Origin: Lineus longissimus
Taxonomy: Eukaryota; Nemertea; Pilidiophora; Heteronemertea; Lineidae
Assembly: GCF_910592395.1 (NCBI RefSeq)
Contig: NC_088308.1
Location: 24,443,501-24,507,500 of the forward strand
Direction: 5' to 3'
DNA: 64,000 nucleotides
Below the pieces are notes generated by a model. It saw only the letters and a list, made by a program, of their open reading frames with translations, was not told where the DNA came from and did no database searches. Both the position numbers and the translations under genes were made by a program. Of the stretch, positions 26,501 to 37,800 are shown piece by piece; the first letter of the stretch is position 1, and each line of letters opens with the position of its first letter.

Positions 26501-29500
26501 TTTGTATTGTCTAAATATTCCGTCGTTTTCTTCACTCTCCTCAAATTTCCTTTCTCATTCCTGGGCGTATACTACATGACATTGTACATTCCTGTTGTTT
26601 GGTCATTAAATCATTTTTCCTTCATCAGCGAGATTCAAAGTACTGTTCATCAAGTGTATCCGTTTGATTTTCCCATTGCCTTTACAGAAACCATTTAACC
26701 AAATGACGCCAAGCGATGTCAAGAACCTTGGATACCTAGCCGAGGGATTACTTGGTGAGGACATCTACCAGATGCCGCCAGATGTGATTGCAGCGAGTAT
26801 TGCTACATTCGCCGGTTTCGACATGGACATAGTACAGAGTGCACAGATTATTGACAAGGTAGAAAACTTTCCACAAACATCATACCCATTGTTCCAGCTT
26901 ACTATTAATTCGTATTTTCTTTTAGGCTACAACTTGCTATTTTGGGAGCCATATGGTCATGTCAGTTGCATTATTCGATTTTTTAGCAGATTCTTGTATA
27001 AAAATCAGATATTGTCTTATGAAGCTTGGGCTACAATAAATATACCAAAGAAAACGAGAAAGTGTACGTTCTCTCTCGTCACTATAATGATGAAAAGGTA
27101 AGTTCTAACGTGTCATTTTATCTATGCCGTTTTTGTGTCCCACCATATATTCTTTTGCGGGTCCTTACTTCATAATTGACTCTTTTCCGCAGATTATGAC
27201 GACTGGTAACCTTGGCTCACTCGTTCAGAAGCTTGGGCCCCTTGTCAAGGACATCGGTCTGCCGGAAATAAGGAAGCTCTCAATCGAAAACCTTGGACTC
27301 GACAACAAGACGAATGCAGTTACATTCGAAACAAATGAGGCCCAGGTAAGTGGTAGGCAGTAAAGAAAGATAGAAAATCTTTGAAATTTCATGGCAGAAA
27401 TATGTATATTGGCACTGTAAGTAGCAATCAATGCAACGCACATTTTGTACCCAATGCGCATCAGCCGATATTTTGGTGTAATTACAATATTTAATAATGC
27501 TTCTATTCGTTTCAGGATATGGAAATATTCGCCAAGGTAAAGGAGCTTTACGGTGACCCGAGCGCGACCAATAGGAACTACACGACCCAGGTGATCACCA
27601 ATCTTGGCCTAATTGCAGCCAGAGGATTCAATAAGACAGATATTGCCAACCTCAAGGAAGATAGTAATACACCAGTTATTTTCGAAGCGATGGGACGGTA
27701 CCCGATGAGTGATATTCAGGTTAGTGTTGTTTGTAATTTTTAATCATAGTTACCCGCTATAGTCACACACTTCGTGATATCTTCCAGAGAATCAATTGTA
27801 AAATACAAATGACAAAACACCTCCACATTGCGCAGAAGTGTATGGTATTGTTTTTGAAACACATTTCTGCGGGTCCAGACAAGATTGTACGTCTTTGTCG
27901 AATACTTTAGTATGGTATTTCCATAAATCATTTCAGGAAGAAGCCATCAGCAACAAACTGCGGTCTCTGTGGGGTGTCAGCAGCTCAGCAGCCATGGCAA
28001 AGAAGACGGAATCCGACGTGACGCAAGCGGGAAAGTTTTTGAAACACTTTAAGTAAGAATGGTAATCCCGTTTCTTCCCGATGAGTGCTTTGCCCATGAA
28101 GCTGTTCTTAGACACTTTTCTATTGGAGACCGGGATAATAACGATCACTCACCTTTGAGCAATGTACTTCAGCATGTAAAACGCTGTGAAACTGATGCTG
28201 GTGTAGTCTCCTTTTCGAGTGGAAGAGCCGCCCAAGAGTCTTTGTAACTCGTAACGCTTTCAACCTCTACACTTCTACACTTCTTCTCCTCGCTCTAGGG
28301 TCAGTGAGCTGCTGCGCCTGAACCAGACTCGCCGTGCCCAAGCGGCAACTGAAATAGGTTTGTCCTCCATGGACAGCATTCCGACTGCAAACATGGAACA
28401 GATGGCGTTTTTTGCATTGATGCATGTGGTAAGTGGAATTGGAAGGTGATGATTTTGGAATGCAGATTTTAAAGTATTTTTCAAAACTAATAAGCTTTTA
28501 CGATACCTGCATGCAGATTACTTTGGCGTAACGGTAAAGTGTTTTACTTTTGTTTATGTTCATGACTAGCCAACAGTGACTTCAGAAAACCCCGTCATCG
28601 TATCTTCCAGTATGGTTTTCTCAATTTTAGGACCGTGGAAACAAGACCATCGTTGACCGAACCTCAGCCTCTAACCTCGACAGCACCGACCTAACCAAAA
28701 TGGGGTCTCTGTTGTGCGGAATGACAAAGGAGCAACTTGGCAACCTCACCCAGGACGCCCTGGAGACACACCTCTTCGCTCTGAGTGCTTGCCCGATGGA
28801 CGCTGAGAGGGAAGAGACACTCTATGAGAGGGCGAAGTCACAAATATCGTAAGTTAAATGCATCTAAGACCAAGTAGTTTATATATCATTTAACAAGAAG
28901 TGATTTTAAATGATGGATGAATTCGAAAATAATAGAATGATTCTAACAACATTGGACGACGCATTTCGCATAGCATTCTGTTCATAAATGCCGAGTACGT
29001 AAGAAGAGTAAGAGGAAGGGAACATGTATGGAGAAATGCGTCGGATGTTGCGTGTCAGGATGGTTGATGGGCTTGTTGGAATCGATGAAGAAAAGAATCT
29101 TGGTGACTTCTCTGAAGTAATTTTTCTCATGTTTTCGCCTTTTTTAGCGACTTGCTTACCAGTGCAAAGAAGCTGACAATGGCAGGGCCTCTTCTTAGCT
29201 ATGCATCGGATTCTGATATGGAAAGCATTAAATCGGTATGCAGACATCGTAATTGTTACATTATAGCACCTTGTAGCACTAGTCGCATGTTTGGTGATGG
29301 TCAGAGTGACGTCTTCTTTGACTTCTGGTTACGCGCAATAGAAATAAACATTGCCGTAGTTATTATGCAGGCAAATACGCTGAAACCTGCTACTAGTCTA
29401 CACAATGGGAATTTCAATTTTAATATTTTTTTTAACGAACGGACTTTTGTTCTTGGGTGAAACATGACTTGCTTTTTTGTTTCAGAATGCTCTTTCAGAC

Positions 29501-32500
29501 GCTTCAAACATGATATTTTCCCAATACGCCAAGAGAGAGGCTGCAATAGCCAGACGTCAGGAATCGGCTGTGGAGACGTTCAACACTACCCAGCTAGAGA
29601 ACGAAGCCATCAAGAAGAGTAGCCTGGTCAAGAAAGCCATAGATGCAATGGTTGCTGCTAAAACCAAGACGAATGGAACTACTTCCTCTCGAAGGAAACG
29701 AGGTAACAAATCTAGTTTCCAGGCTATGTAGATACACGTGTCGGCTTCTAGAAACATCCCGGAACGTAAAATGATAGAACTATTTGCCTTAGTGGAACTC
29801 AAGTGATTGCTTCGATCAGTAAGGTTTCCTGACGTTCTCATTGGCTCCTAAATCGCTGCAGTAATAGTACTTTAGTTAACGAAAACAAGGAGATACATAG
29901 AATGTACATGTATTTTGAGACACTTGTACATCTCTTAGGGTCAGTAAAAAAGTACATGCATTGTTTATTTTATGTTGTAGTTATCGAGCTGCATGATTGT
30001 ATTCTTAATTCTTCTCCTGCCAGCTACTTCCGCCCTCGGATGCGCCGAACTCCAGTCACTTGGAACATCGGTCGTTTCGCTCTCAACTGACCAGATTGGT
30101 AGTATTTCGAACTCAGAGTTCAAGAACTGTGCTGAAACCATTGGGTCACAGTCCGCATGGTCCGACTCGCAGATATCTTCACTGGTCACGAAGGGAAAGT
30201 CGGTATGTTCAGCGCAGAATCCATACATGAGCAAAACGCATTAGCCCTCAACTTCTATCTTCATCAACTTGACCACATTCTTTATGACAAACTGTGCTGG
30301 AAGTAGACGGAAGATCTTTATGTTTGAAATAATGCTCCTATAAATGTAAGATGTAGCCCTTGCTGATGCTGCATAACTTAACCCAAAATCTTAACTACAT
30401 GAATCTTGTCACACTTTGCTTCCATACAGGCTTACGGCAGCACCCCTGGAGACTGGTCCAGCGAGACGGTCAGGCAGCTAGGAAGTACCGTCTCCGGCCT
30501 TACTGCTGATGAAATCAAAACTCTGAAACTGAACAGTACTGACGTCATGTACTCGATTGGTAAACATGGTAAACTCTCAGGAACTAAGGTATGTGGCTGT
30601 GCTATTGTCTTCGCTAACGCGGTACGCCTTTTGTCGATTTCTTAATACTTTTAAAAGGAGCGGTCTTAAATCGGTGCAACTTACTGTGGTACGTTTATTG
30701 CTTTCATCCGTTTGATAAAGTTTGTTAGACGGGGACAAATTGAGTGCGTACTGGTATATACCAGATCATGCGACCATCAATTGAGTAACGATGACACTGC
30801 AAAAGATATCAAGGCCTTTCAGTTTTTTACAGTCATTTCCGATCATGCTGATCTAATTTCCCGTTTAATTTCACCAGTTGGTTGCGGGTTTCGGACGCTG
30901 GGCAGAACTTGCAAAGGGTGGCGATGTCTCCAAGCTGAGCTCGGCTGAACTGAAGGGTATGGGACATTTCCCGTGCGGGGCCACTGCGGACCAGATCGAA
31001 AACATCACAGCGGCTGCATATGCGTAAGTCTTGAAGGAGGGTGTCGGGGGGGGGGGGGAGCACTTTGCCGCGGAATGGACAGCTTTCGTTGACACAGTAG
31101 TTTCGATGAGGTTATCTCCCACTATTCAAAAGTTAAAAATTCTTTATTTTCAGTGTCTGAAGTGCAAATATTGTTGATGGATGAAACATTTGTTATACTT
31201 TAAAAAGTGCTTCTCCTTTTGTGTTCATTGCCTAACAAGATGTCCTCTTCTTTTTGTAAATTTTCCAGAGGGGCAGCCAACACGATCGGAGGCCTTGACA
31301 GCTGCGCAATAGCGCAGGTGACCGGTTTCGCTCAGAAGGCCAAGGAAGTCTACGGTGATGACGTATCCAAGTGGTCAACATCCGTTGTGAAAGATATGGG
31401 CAACATGGTTGGTGAGTAGATTCATTTCAAGGAAATACATACTGATCCTTAAGGTTTCGACACATCGTACACCTTCAGGCTATTCCTTTGATGAAAGGTG
31501 AAGCAAGATGACGAATAACCAAGGAATTTAGAATCCTTCAATCTCGCACTATCATCGATGCCTGATATGCTGAATATGAATTACTTTGCCTCCGAGCAGA
31601 AATTCAAATACTCAATCTTCCTTCTGCAGGCGGTCTTGGAAAATCGGACTTGGCCAAACTTTCAACTGACCAGATTTCCGTAATTTCGACAACATCCATT
31701 AAGAATATTCCTCCAGTGAATTTCGCTGTAAGTACACGATTACTTGTCCTGACCAGTATTGGCCAAGTAATAATATTGCAGTAGAAGTAGTAGTCATGTT
31801 AGAAGTAGTAGTAATGGGAGGCATATCAATATATCGGTTCTCATTCCTTCTAACAATTTACTTCTTTTTGTAATACCAAGTATGTTTGCAAAGATTTCTT
31901 TCTCAGATCTTTTTGTTTCTTTACATCATACTTCATACCTCTAATGTCCACATGGAGTATATACCGCATGATGAGTGCGTTGTTGAAAGTCTTTCGGTGA
32001 GACCAGTTTGATTAAATCTACAGTACAACCTCTCTATTGCGGACACCCATGGGACTGGGCCCAGGTGTCCGCAATAGAGAGGTGTCCGCACTAGGGAGGT
32101 TATGCCAAATCGTCCGATAGGTGGATTTGAAGTTCCCGCCTTGCAGGTCTTGGTTTTCTCTGTGTCGACATCTAGCGTAGAAACTTTAAACCTGTTGGCT
32201 GATCGGTATTTGCTTGTGATGTTGCGTTGAATGAATTGAGCTACTTTGGAACTCAGAGCGTGAATAATCTCTCTAGTAAAAGGTGCCCCTTTTATTGCAA
32301 AATCTCCTCGACATGTCATAATGTGTGAAAAAACACCATAATTTCTGTTCATCAGCCACCTTTGATTAATAATTAATTTTTTCTAATTTCTCTACTTACA
32401 CATATTCGCCGCAACACTGACAAAACCGCGTGGATTTATGAGTGTCCGTTGACACAATAGGCCTATGTGATTAGTTGAAAAGATGAGTAAACAAATGTCG

Positions 32501-33420
32501 CGGCTTAATTAGGATACAAAAACACAATGCCATGGGGTAATTACGTTGATTAATTACGCAAATATCACACCTGTCGGGCCTACTTGACTCTCCAAGCGCA
32601 CGCGGGAAACCATTGTTTTTGCCGACTGTCCGTAATTGGGAGGGAATTGGACCAAAAATTGGCTATCGCCCTGTCCGCAATTCGGAGTAGAGAGGTGTCC
32701 GCCGTACAGAGGTTTTTGTTATTGGAAATGACTTAGAAAAAATCGGGACTGGCCGGACGTGTCCGTAATGTAGAGGTGTCCGCCTGGCAGAGGTGTCCGC
32801 TGAGGGAGGTTCTACTGTACTTTGATTTTATTCCATCATATCGTACATTTCATCTTCAGGGGTTTACAGCAGAGCAGTTGCTTGGAATGAGTACGAACCA
32901 GGCCAAGTCGGTCGAAAACGATCAGCTGCTTGCCTTAGAGCCTGCTCAGGTCGAAGCCCTTGGCACTGCTTCCGGCGGCACTATCACTGTCGTTAATAAC
33001 AATGGAGGAGGAAATAATGGGGAAGGAGGTGGCAATGCTGCTCCCGAGAGTAAGTAGAATTTGTCTGTCCGCTTCAGAAAACATACATATAGATCAACAC
33101 AAAACCCACCTCAAAAGCAATTGATATGTCGGCACGTCTGTCACGAATTGGTGGGCCATTCTGGAAAATGTTATGGGCCGATGTACAGGCAGATGATGAA
33201 ACGACAGAAAACCACATAATGATCGAAGTATTCCAAGCGCCGAATATGTTGTCCAATTTGTCGTTTTTGGAGAAGTGTATATCATTATTGCAGTGTATGG
33301 TTATCTTTTTTAGGAATTAAACGACCTTCTCTTTCACTTTCAGCCGTGTCGACTTCCGCCATGCTGATTATCACCTCCGCACTTCTGGCTCTTGCGTGGT
33401 CGAGTCAAACTGTGCTCTAG
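14585..33420 (+). CDS. Mesothelin/stereocilin/otoancorin-like secreted, probably GPI-anchored protein (43 exons, ~1902 aa)
   Basis: The ATG at 14585 opens a 16-residue hydrophobic signal peptide (IIVLSLALVASG) split by the first intron. The remaining 42 exons join in frame to a TAG at 33418-33420; coordinates are given in the three module entries that follow. The N-terminal part is low-complexity and built from small symmetric exons. The middle is rich in Asn-glycosylation sequons and Trp/Asp/Met. Residues ~750-1880 form helical repeats with the pattern W...V..LG....GL...EI..L, typical of the mesothelin superfamily (mesothelin, stereocilin, otoancorin), which are extracellular, GPI-anchored or matrix-associated. 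A furin-type SRRKR ends at residue 1572. The last exon encodes a hydrophobic tail (TSAMLIITSALLALAW) as in GPI signals. Family assignment rests on repeat pattern, cleavage site and tail, not on alignment; a lineage-specific helical-repeat protein is the alternative. Confidence 0.72.
16070..16917 (+). repeat. Tandem exon triplication in the mesothelin-like gene
   Basis: Exons 16070-16165, 16501-16599 and 16819-16917 are near-identical, encoding variants of NALAGAGSSLSD followed by SNQLSEGID. Each ends in GATG or GACG before a GT donor. Flanking intron sequence is partly shared (TACCAGGATTGTC before copies 2 and 3), so the duplicated unit included intron. The second and third copies are closest to each other, which fits stepwise duplication. 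Confidence 0.85.
16324..16421. mobile_element. Truncated pogo/Tigger-like element end in an intron
   Basis: The segment ends in GGGGTTCCACTG followed by TA. Its reverse complement therefore begins TA-CAGTGGAACCCC, the CAGT-AACC type of end seen in pogo/Tigger-like DNA transposons. Internal sequence repeats ACGCGACCA and GGTAACGCGACC. Only one end is visible, so it is a remnant. Confidence 0.4.
19771..22598 (+). other. Middle module of the mesothelin-like gene (exons 15-20, phase 1-1, sequon-rich)
   Basis: Exons: 19771-19893, 20210-20713, 20824-21063, 21386-21598, 21924-22001, 22245-22598. Still phase 1-1, but larger. The encoded sequence has many N-x-S/T sequons and is acidic and rich in Trp, Met and Asp. 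The last exon encodes a degenerate repeat GNITNNIGNTIGNITNGIGN followed by an acidic stretch. I recognise no domain. The frame is open through part of the intron before 20210, but reading through from exon 15 meets a stop at 20016, so the intron is real. Confidence 0.7.
23017..33420 (+). other. C-terminal helical-repeat module of the mesothelin-like gene (exons 21-43)
   Basis: Exons: 23017-23186, 23719-23883, 24006-24181, 24456-24639, 25127-25257, 25452-25560, 25801-25995, 26329-26370, 26688-26858, 27193-27345, 27516-27719, 27937-28052, 28299-28428, 28631-28848, 29148-29235, 29486-29702, 30024-30202, 30430-30588, 30878-31023, 31269-31411, 31630-31727, 32860-33049, 33344-33420. Intron phases are mixed here (0, 1 and 2), unlike the N-terminal half. 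Repeats such as LTADEIKTLKLNS, LSSAELKGM and FTAEQLLGMSTNQ match the mesothelin/stereocilin style. The furin-type site is at the 29702/30024 junction. A short GGGNNGEGGGN linker precedes the hydrophobic tail. Confidence 0.72.
32021..32817. mobile_element. Non-autonomous pogo/Tigger-like MITE, TA-flanked, 797 bp
   Basis: The left end CAGTACAACCTCTCTATT and the reverse-complemented right end CAGTAGAACCTCCCTCAG are imperfect terminal inverted repeats, each flanked by a TA dinucleotide (32019-32020 and 32818-32819). Both ends carry several copies of a GGTGTCCGC motif. No transposase frame is present. It lies in the 31728-32859 intron of the mesothelin-like gene and does not disturb the exons. Confidence 0.75.
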
Positions 33421-34828
33421 TATGGATCTTTTGTAATTACGTTTTATCCCAGTAAATGAATTGTATATACTTAAGATTTTATTTTCTGAACAAAACGATT
33501 AGGTAACGGTGTGAACAATTTGATATATTTCAACCTCGGCGATCCTGTGAGGGTAATATTTTTGCGAGTGAAGGTTTCTTTCTACATTCTTCTGTATACA
33601 ACATATCGTTTATCACTGTGTTTGGCCAAATGTGCCGAAACTGGAAACTCAGGCTTGGTTGAAATCGACACCACAGCGTTATCTTAAAATGTTTGAGTGG
33701 CGACTTAATCGTGGAATGGTGCGGACTGTCTAATTTCGATGCACATTTTTATGGAATATGTTAGGCAAGAAACAGATACCCTCTTTTACCATGAGAAGTG
33801 CCGTTTAAATTAGCAGATTTACCACTATGGCAACCAACCTTACAAAAGTTACTGCTCAGGTATCACAACTGTCGTGACTGTCATTTGTAAATTCTCTGCC
33901 AAAATCTGCCCAAAAAATACATCTTATGGTAGTGGGGTGTATTGGAATGAGGTCATACTCGCTGTGGAAAAGTGCGTCACAAGCGTACACTGCTATACAG
34001 ACAGGAAGACGAGTTAAATGGTCACATTATTTGTCATTTAGCTATAGGGCACGGACAAGTGCACATTTCAATGACGTCAGTGTATGTATATCAAAAGAAC
34101 ATGCTCAGTGAACTCTCCTCCCGGCATGTATAGCAGTGTACACTCACAGTGATACTGTCTAAGAGCGCCCATGTTCAACAAAAGCTGAATTTGAGACAAG
34201 GAAAACGGCTGATCAGAATATATCTACATTGTGGGTTATCATATTTTTGGTCATTAACCGTTTTAATTTCCGCATTCGCGAATATTCGTAATGCATGAAG
34301 ACTAACAGTTAAATAACCTGAAATACAAATAGCACTGGTAGTAAAATGAAGCTGTCATCTTTCGTGATGAACCTAACGTGTAAAATAAAGCGGTAATAAA
34401 GTTTATCACGGAAGTGCTTGTCAATGAAATTATGACGCACTGCAAAGGGGCTGCTTCAACAGCGTGGACTGATGACTTGCAAATTATTCACGAACCCAGC
34501 CAGCCTAGCGACCAGGCGATAGGGGAGTATATTCCCTACAAATGCATTCAGTTGGTGAATCAAGTGTCATGATTTGAACAGAATCTCGAAGCAAAGAGTT
34601 GAGCGAGCTCGGAATTGACTGATAATAACTAATGGACGCAATGACCACTTTATTGTCGGTTAAACTTCCTTGGCTTGTCAGAAAATATCAGCTCTTTGAT
34701 TTCACAAAGCTTCCATGAATGATACACTGCATTTGCCTGGAGAAGGTATTCGTCTAAAAAATAAAACCTATGTATACATATCGACCGAATTTTGTCCTCC
34801 ACCCGTTCCTACTTCAAATTCTTCAATT
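33421..34828. other. 3' UTR / intergenic sequence after the mesothelin-like gene
   Basis: No exon is supported. Two AATAAA signals at 34384-34389 and 34395-34400 are candidate polyadenylation sites for the upstream gene, giving a ~1 kb 3' UTR. A short inverted repeat pairs TACACTGCTATACA near 33988 with its complement near 34125; it may be a small MITE or a hairpin. Confidence 0.4.
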
Positions 34829-37800
34829 TCGCCCAGCCCCATTCGAGTTTGTCCTGCTTGCTGCCCCGAAGCCAGATGTCAACTTGGTGAAGGAGATGAG
34901 ACAGTCACATCCAATCCGCCCATTTTGTCCTGCTGGCTGCTCCGCCATCCAGTCAATACGGTGAGAGAGATGAGACAGTCACAACCAGCCCGATTATGTC
35001 CTGTTGCCTGCCCCGCTGCCCTGCCAACACGGTGAGAGATGAGACAGTCGCACTCGGCCCGATTATATCCTGCTGTCTACCCCACCTCCCTGTCAACACG
35101 GTGAGAGAGATGAGACGGTCACACCCATCTCGATTATGTCCTACTTGCAGCCCCGCCGTCCTGTCAACACGGTGAGAGAGATGAGACAGTCACAACCAGC
35201 TTGATTATGTTCTGTTACATACCCCGCCGTCCAGTCAATTCGGTGAGAGAAATGAGACGATCTCGTCTAGCCCGATTATGTCCTGTTGCCTGCCCCGCAG
35301 TTCTATCAGCGCAATGAGAGTGATGAGACAGTCACAACCAGCCCGATTATGTTGCCTCTCTCGCCCTCCTGTCAATTCAGTGAGAGAGAAGAGACGTTCT
35401 CACCGAGCCCGACTAAGTACTGTTACCAACCCGAAGTTCTGTTAGTGCAGTGAAAGAGATGATACAGTAATACCAAGCCCGATTATGTCTTGCTGCCTGC
35501 CCTGCTGTCCGGTAATCACGGTGAAAAAGATGAGAGAGTCATAACCAGCGCCCGATTATGTCCTGCTGCTTGCCCAGCCGTCCTGTCAGCTCGGAGAGAG
35601 AGATAAGACAGTCACACCCAGCCCGTTTATCCTGCTGGTGGCCCTGCCGTCATGTCAACAGAGATATATATATATATACAGTCACACCCAGCCCGTTTAT
35701 CCTGCTGGTGGCCCTGCTGTCCTGTCAACACACAGAGAGAGAGAGAGATGAGGCAGTCGCACCAATCCCGATTATGTTCTGCTGCCTTCTCCGCCGTCCT
35801 GTCAATTCGGTGAGAAAGATGAGACAGTCACACCCAGCCCGCCCATTTGGTCCTCCTGGCTGGTCCGCCGTCCAGTCAATACGGTGAGAGAAATGAGACA
35901 ATAGCACACCCCCGATTGTGTCTTCTTGTGTACCCCGCCGTCCTGTCGATTCGGTGAGAAAGATGAGACAGTCACACCCAGCCCGCCCATTTGGTCCTCC
36001 TGGCTGGTCCGCCGTCCAGTCAATACGGTGAGAGAAATGAGACAATAGCACACCCCCGATTGTGTCTTCTTGTGTACCCCGCCGTCCTGTCAATTCGGTG
36101 AGAAAGATGAGACAGTTACACCCAGCCCGCCCATTTGGTCCTCCTGGCTGGTCCGCCGTCCAGTCAATACGGTGAGAGAAATGAGACAATAGCACACCCC
36201 CGATTGTGTCTTCTTGTGTACCCCGCCGTCCTGTCAATTCGGTGAGAAAGATGAGACAGTTACACCCAGCCCGCCCATTTGGTCCTCCTGGCTGGTCCGC
36301 CGTCCAGTCAATACGATGAGAGAGATGAGACAATCGCACCCCCCCCCCCCCCGATTGTGTTTTCTTGTGTACCCCGCCGTCCTGTCAATTCGGTGAGAAA
36401 GATGAGACAGTCACACCAAGCCCGGTTATGTCTTGCTGCCTGCCCTGGCGTCTGGTCAGCTAAGCGAGACTAGGATGAGACAGTCACACCCAGCCCGATT
36501 ATGTCCTGCTACCTGCCCCGCCGTCTGGTCAGCTTGGTGAGAAAACTGAGACAGTCACATCCAGCCCGATTGTGTCTTGCTGCCTGCGCTGGCGTCTGGT
36601 CAGCTAAGCGAGACTGAGATGAGACAGTCACACTCAGCCCGATTATGTCATGTTGCCTGCCCCGAAGTCCTGTCAGCTTGGTGAGAGAGATGAGACAGTC
36701 ACATTCAGCCAGATTATATCCTGCATGCTGCCTTCCCTGCCGTCCTGTCAACACGTTTAGAGAGATGGGACAGTCACACCCAGCCCTATTATGTCCTGCT
36801 GGCTGCTTCGCCATCATGTCAACACGGTGAGAAAGACCAGCTCGATTATGTGCTATTGCCTGCCCGCCGTCCTGTCATTCGGTGAGAGAGATGAGAAGAT
36901 CTCAACCAGCCCGATTTATGTCTTGCTGCCTGCCCTGTCGTCCTGTCAATACGTTGAAAGAAATGAGAGTCATAACCAGCTCGATTATATCCTGCTACCT
37001 GTTCCGCCGTCCTGTCAGCATGGAGAGTGAGATAAGACAGTCACACCCAGCCTGTTTATGTCCTCCTGGTTGCCCCACTGTCCTGTCAACACGGGTGCGA
37101 GAGATAAGGCAGTCACACCCAGTCCGATTATGTCCTGTTGCCTGCCCCGAATTCCTGTCGTCAGCTAGTTGAGAGAGATAAAACAGTCACACCCAGACCG
37201 ATTATGTCCTGCTGGCCGCCTCGCCTTCCTGATTAACGTCGAGAGAGATGAGAGAGTCGGAACCAGTCCGATTATGTCCTGTTGCCTGCCCCGAAGTCCT
37301 GTCGTCAGCTAATTGAGAGAGATGAGACAGTCACACCCAGCCCGATTATGTTCTGCTGGCTGCCTCACCGTCCTGTCTAACGACGAGAGAGATGAGAGAG
37401 TCAGACCCAGTCCCAGTCCGATTATGTCCTGTTGCCTGCCTCGAAGTCCTGTCATCAGCTAGTTGAGAGAGATAAGACAGTCACACCCAGTCCGATTATG
37501 TTCTGTTGGCTGCCTCGCCGTCCTGTCTAACGACGAGAGAGATGAGAGAGTCAGAAACAGTCCGATTATGTCCTGTTGCCTGCCCCGAAGTCCTGTCGTC
37601 AGCTAGTTGAGAGAGATGAGACAGTCACACCCAGTCCGACTTGTCCTGCTGCCTGTTCCGCCGTCCTGTCAGCATGGGGAGAGAGATAAGACAGTCACAG
37701 CCAGCCCGTTTATGTCCTGTCGGTTGGCCCGCTGTCCTGTCAACACGGGTGCGAGAGATGAGGCAGTCACACCCAGTCCGATTATGTCCTGTTGCCTGCC

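Noticed and set aside
31933-32352. 139-codon minus-strand frame
   Set aside because: It overlaps the TA-flanked MITE in an intron and has no protein features.
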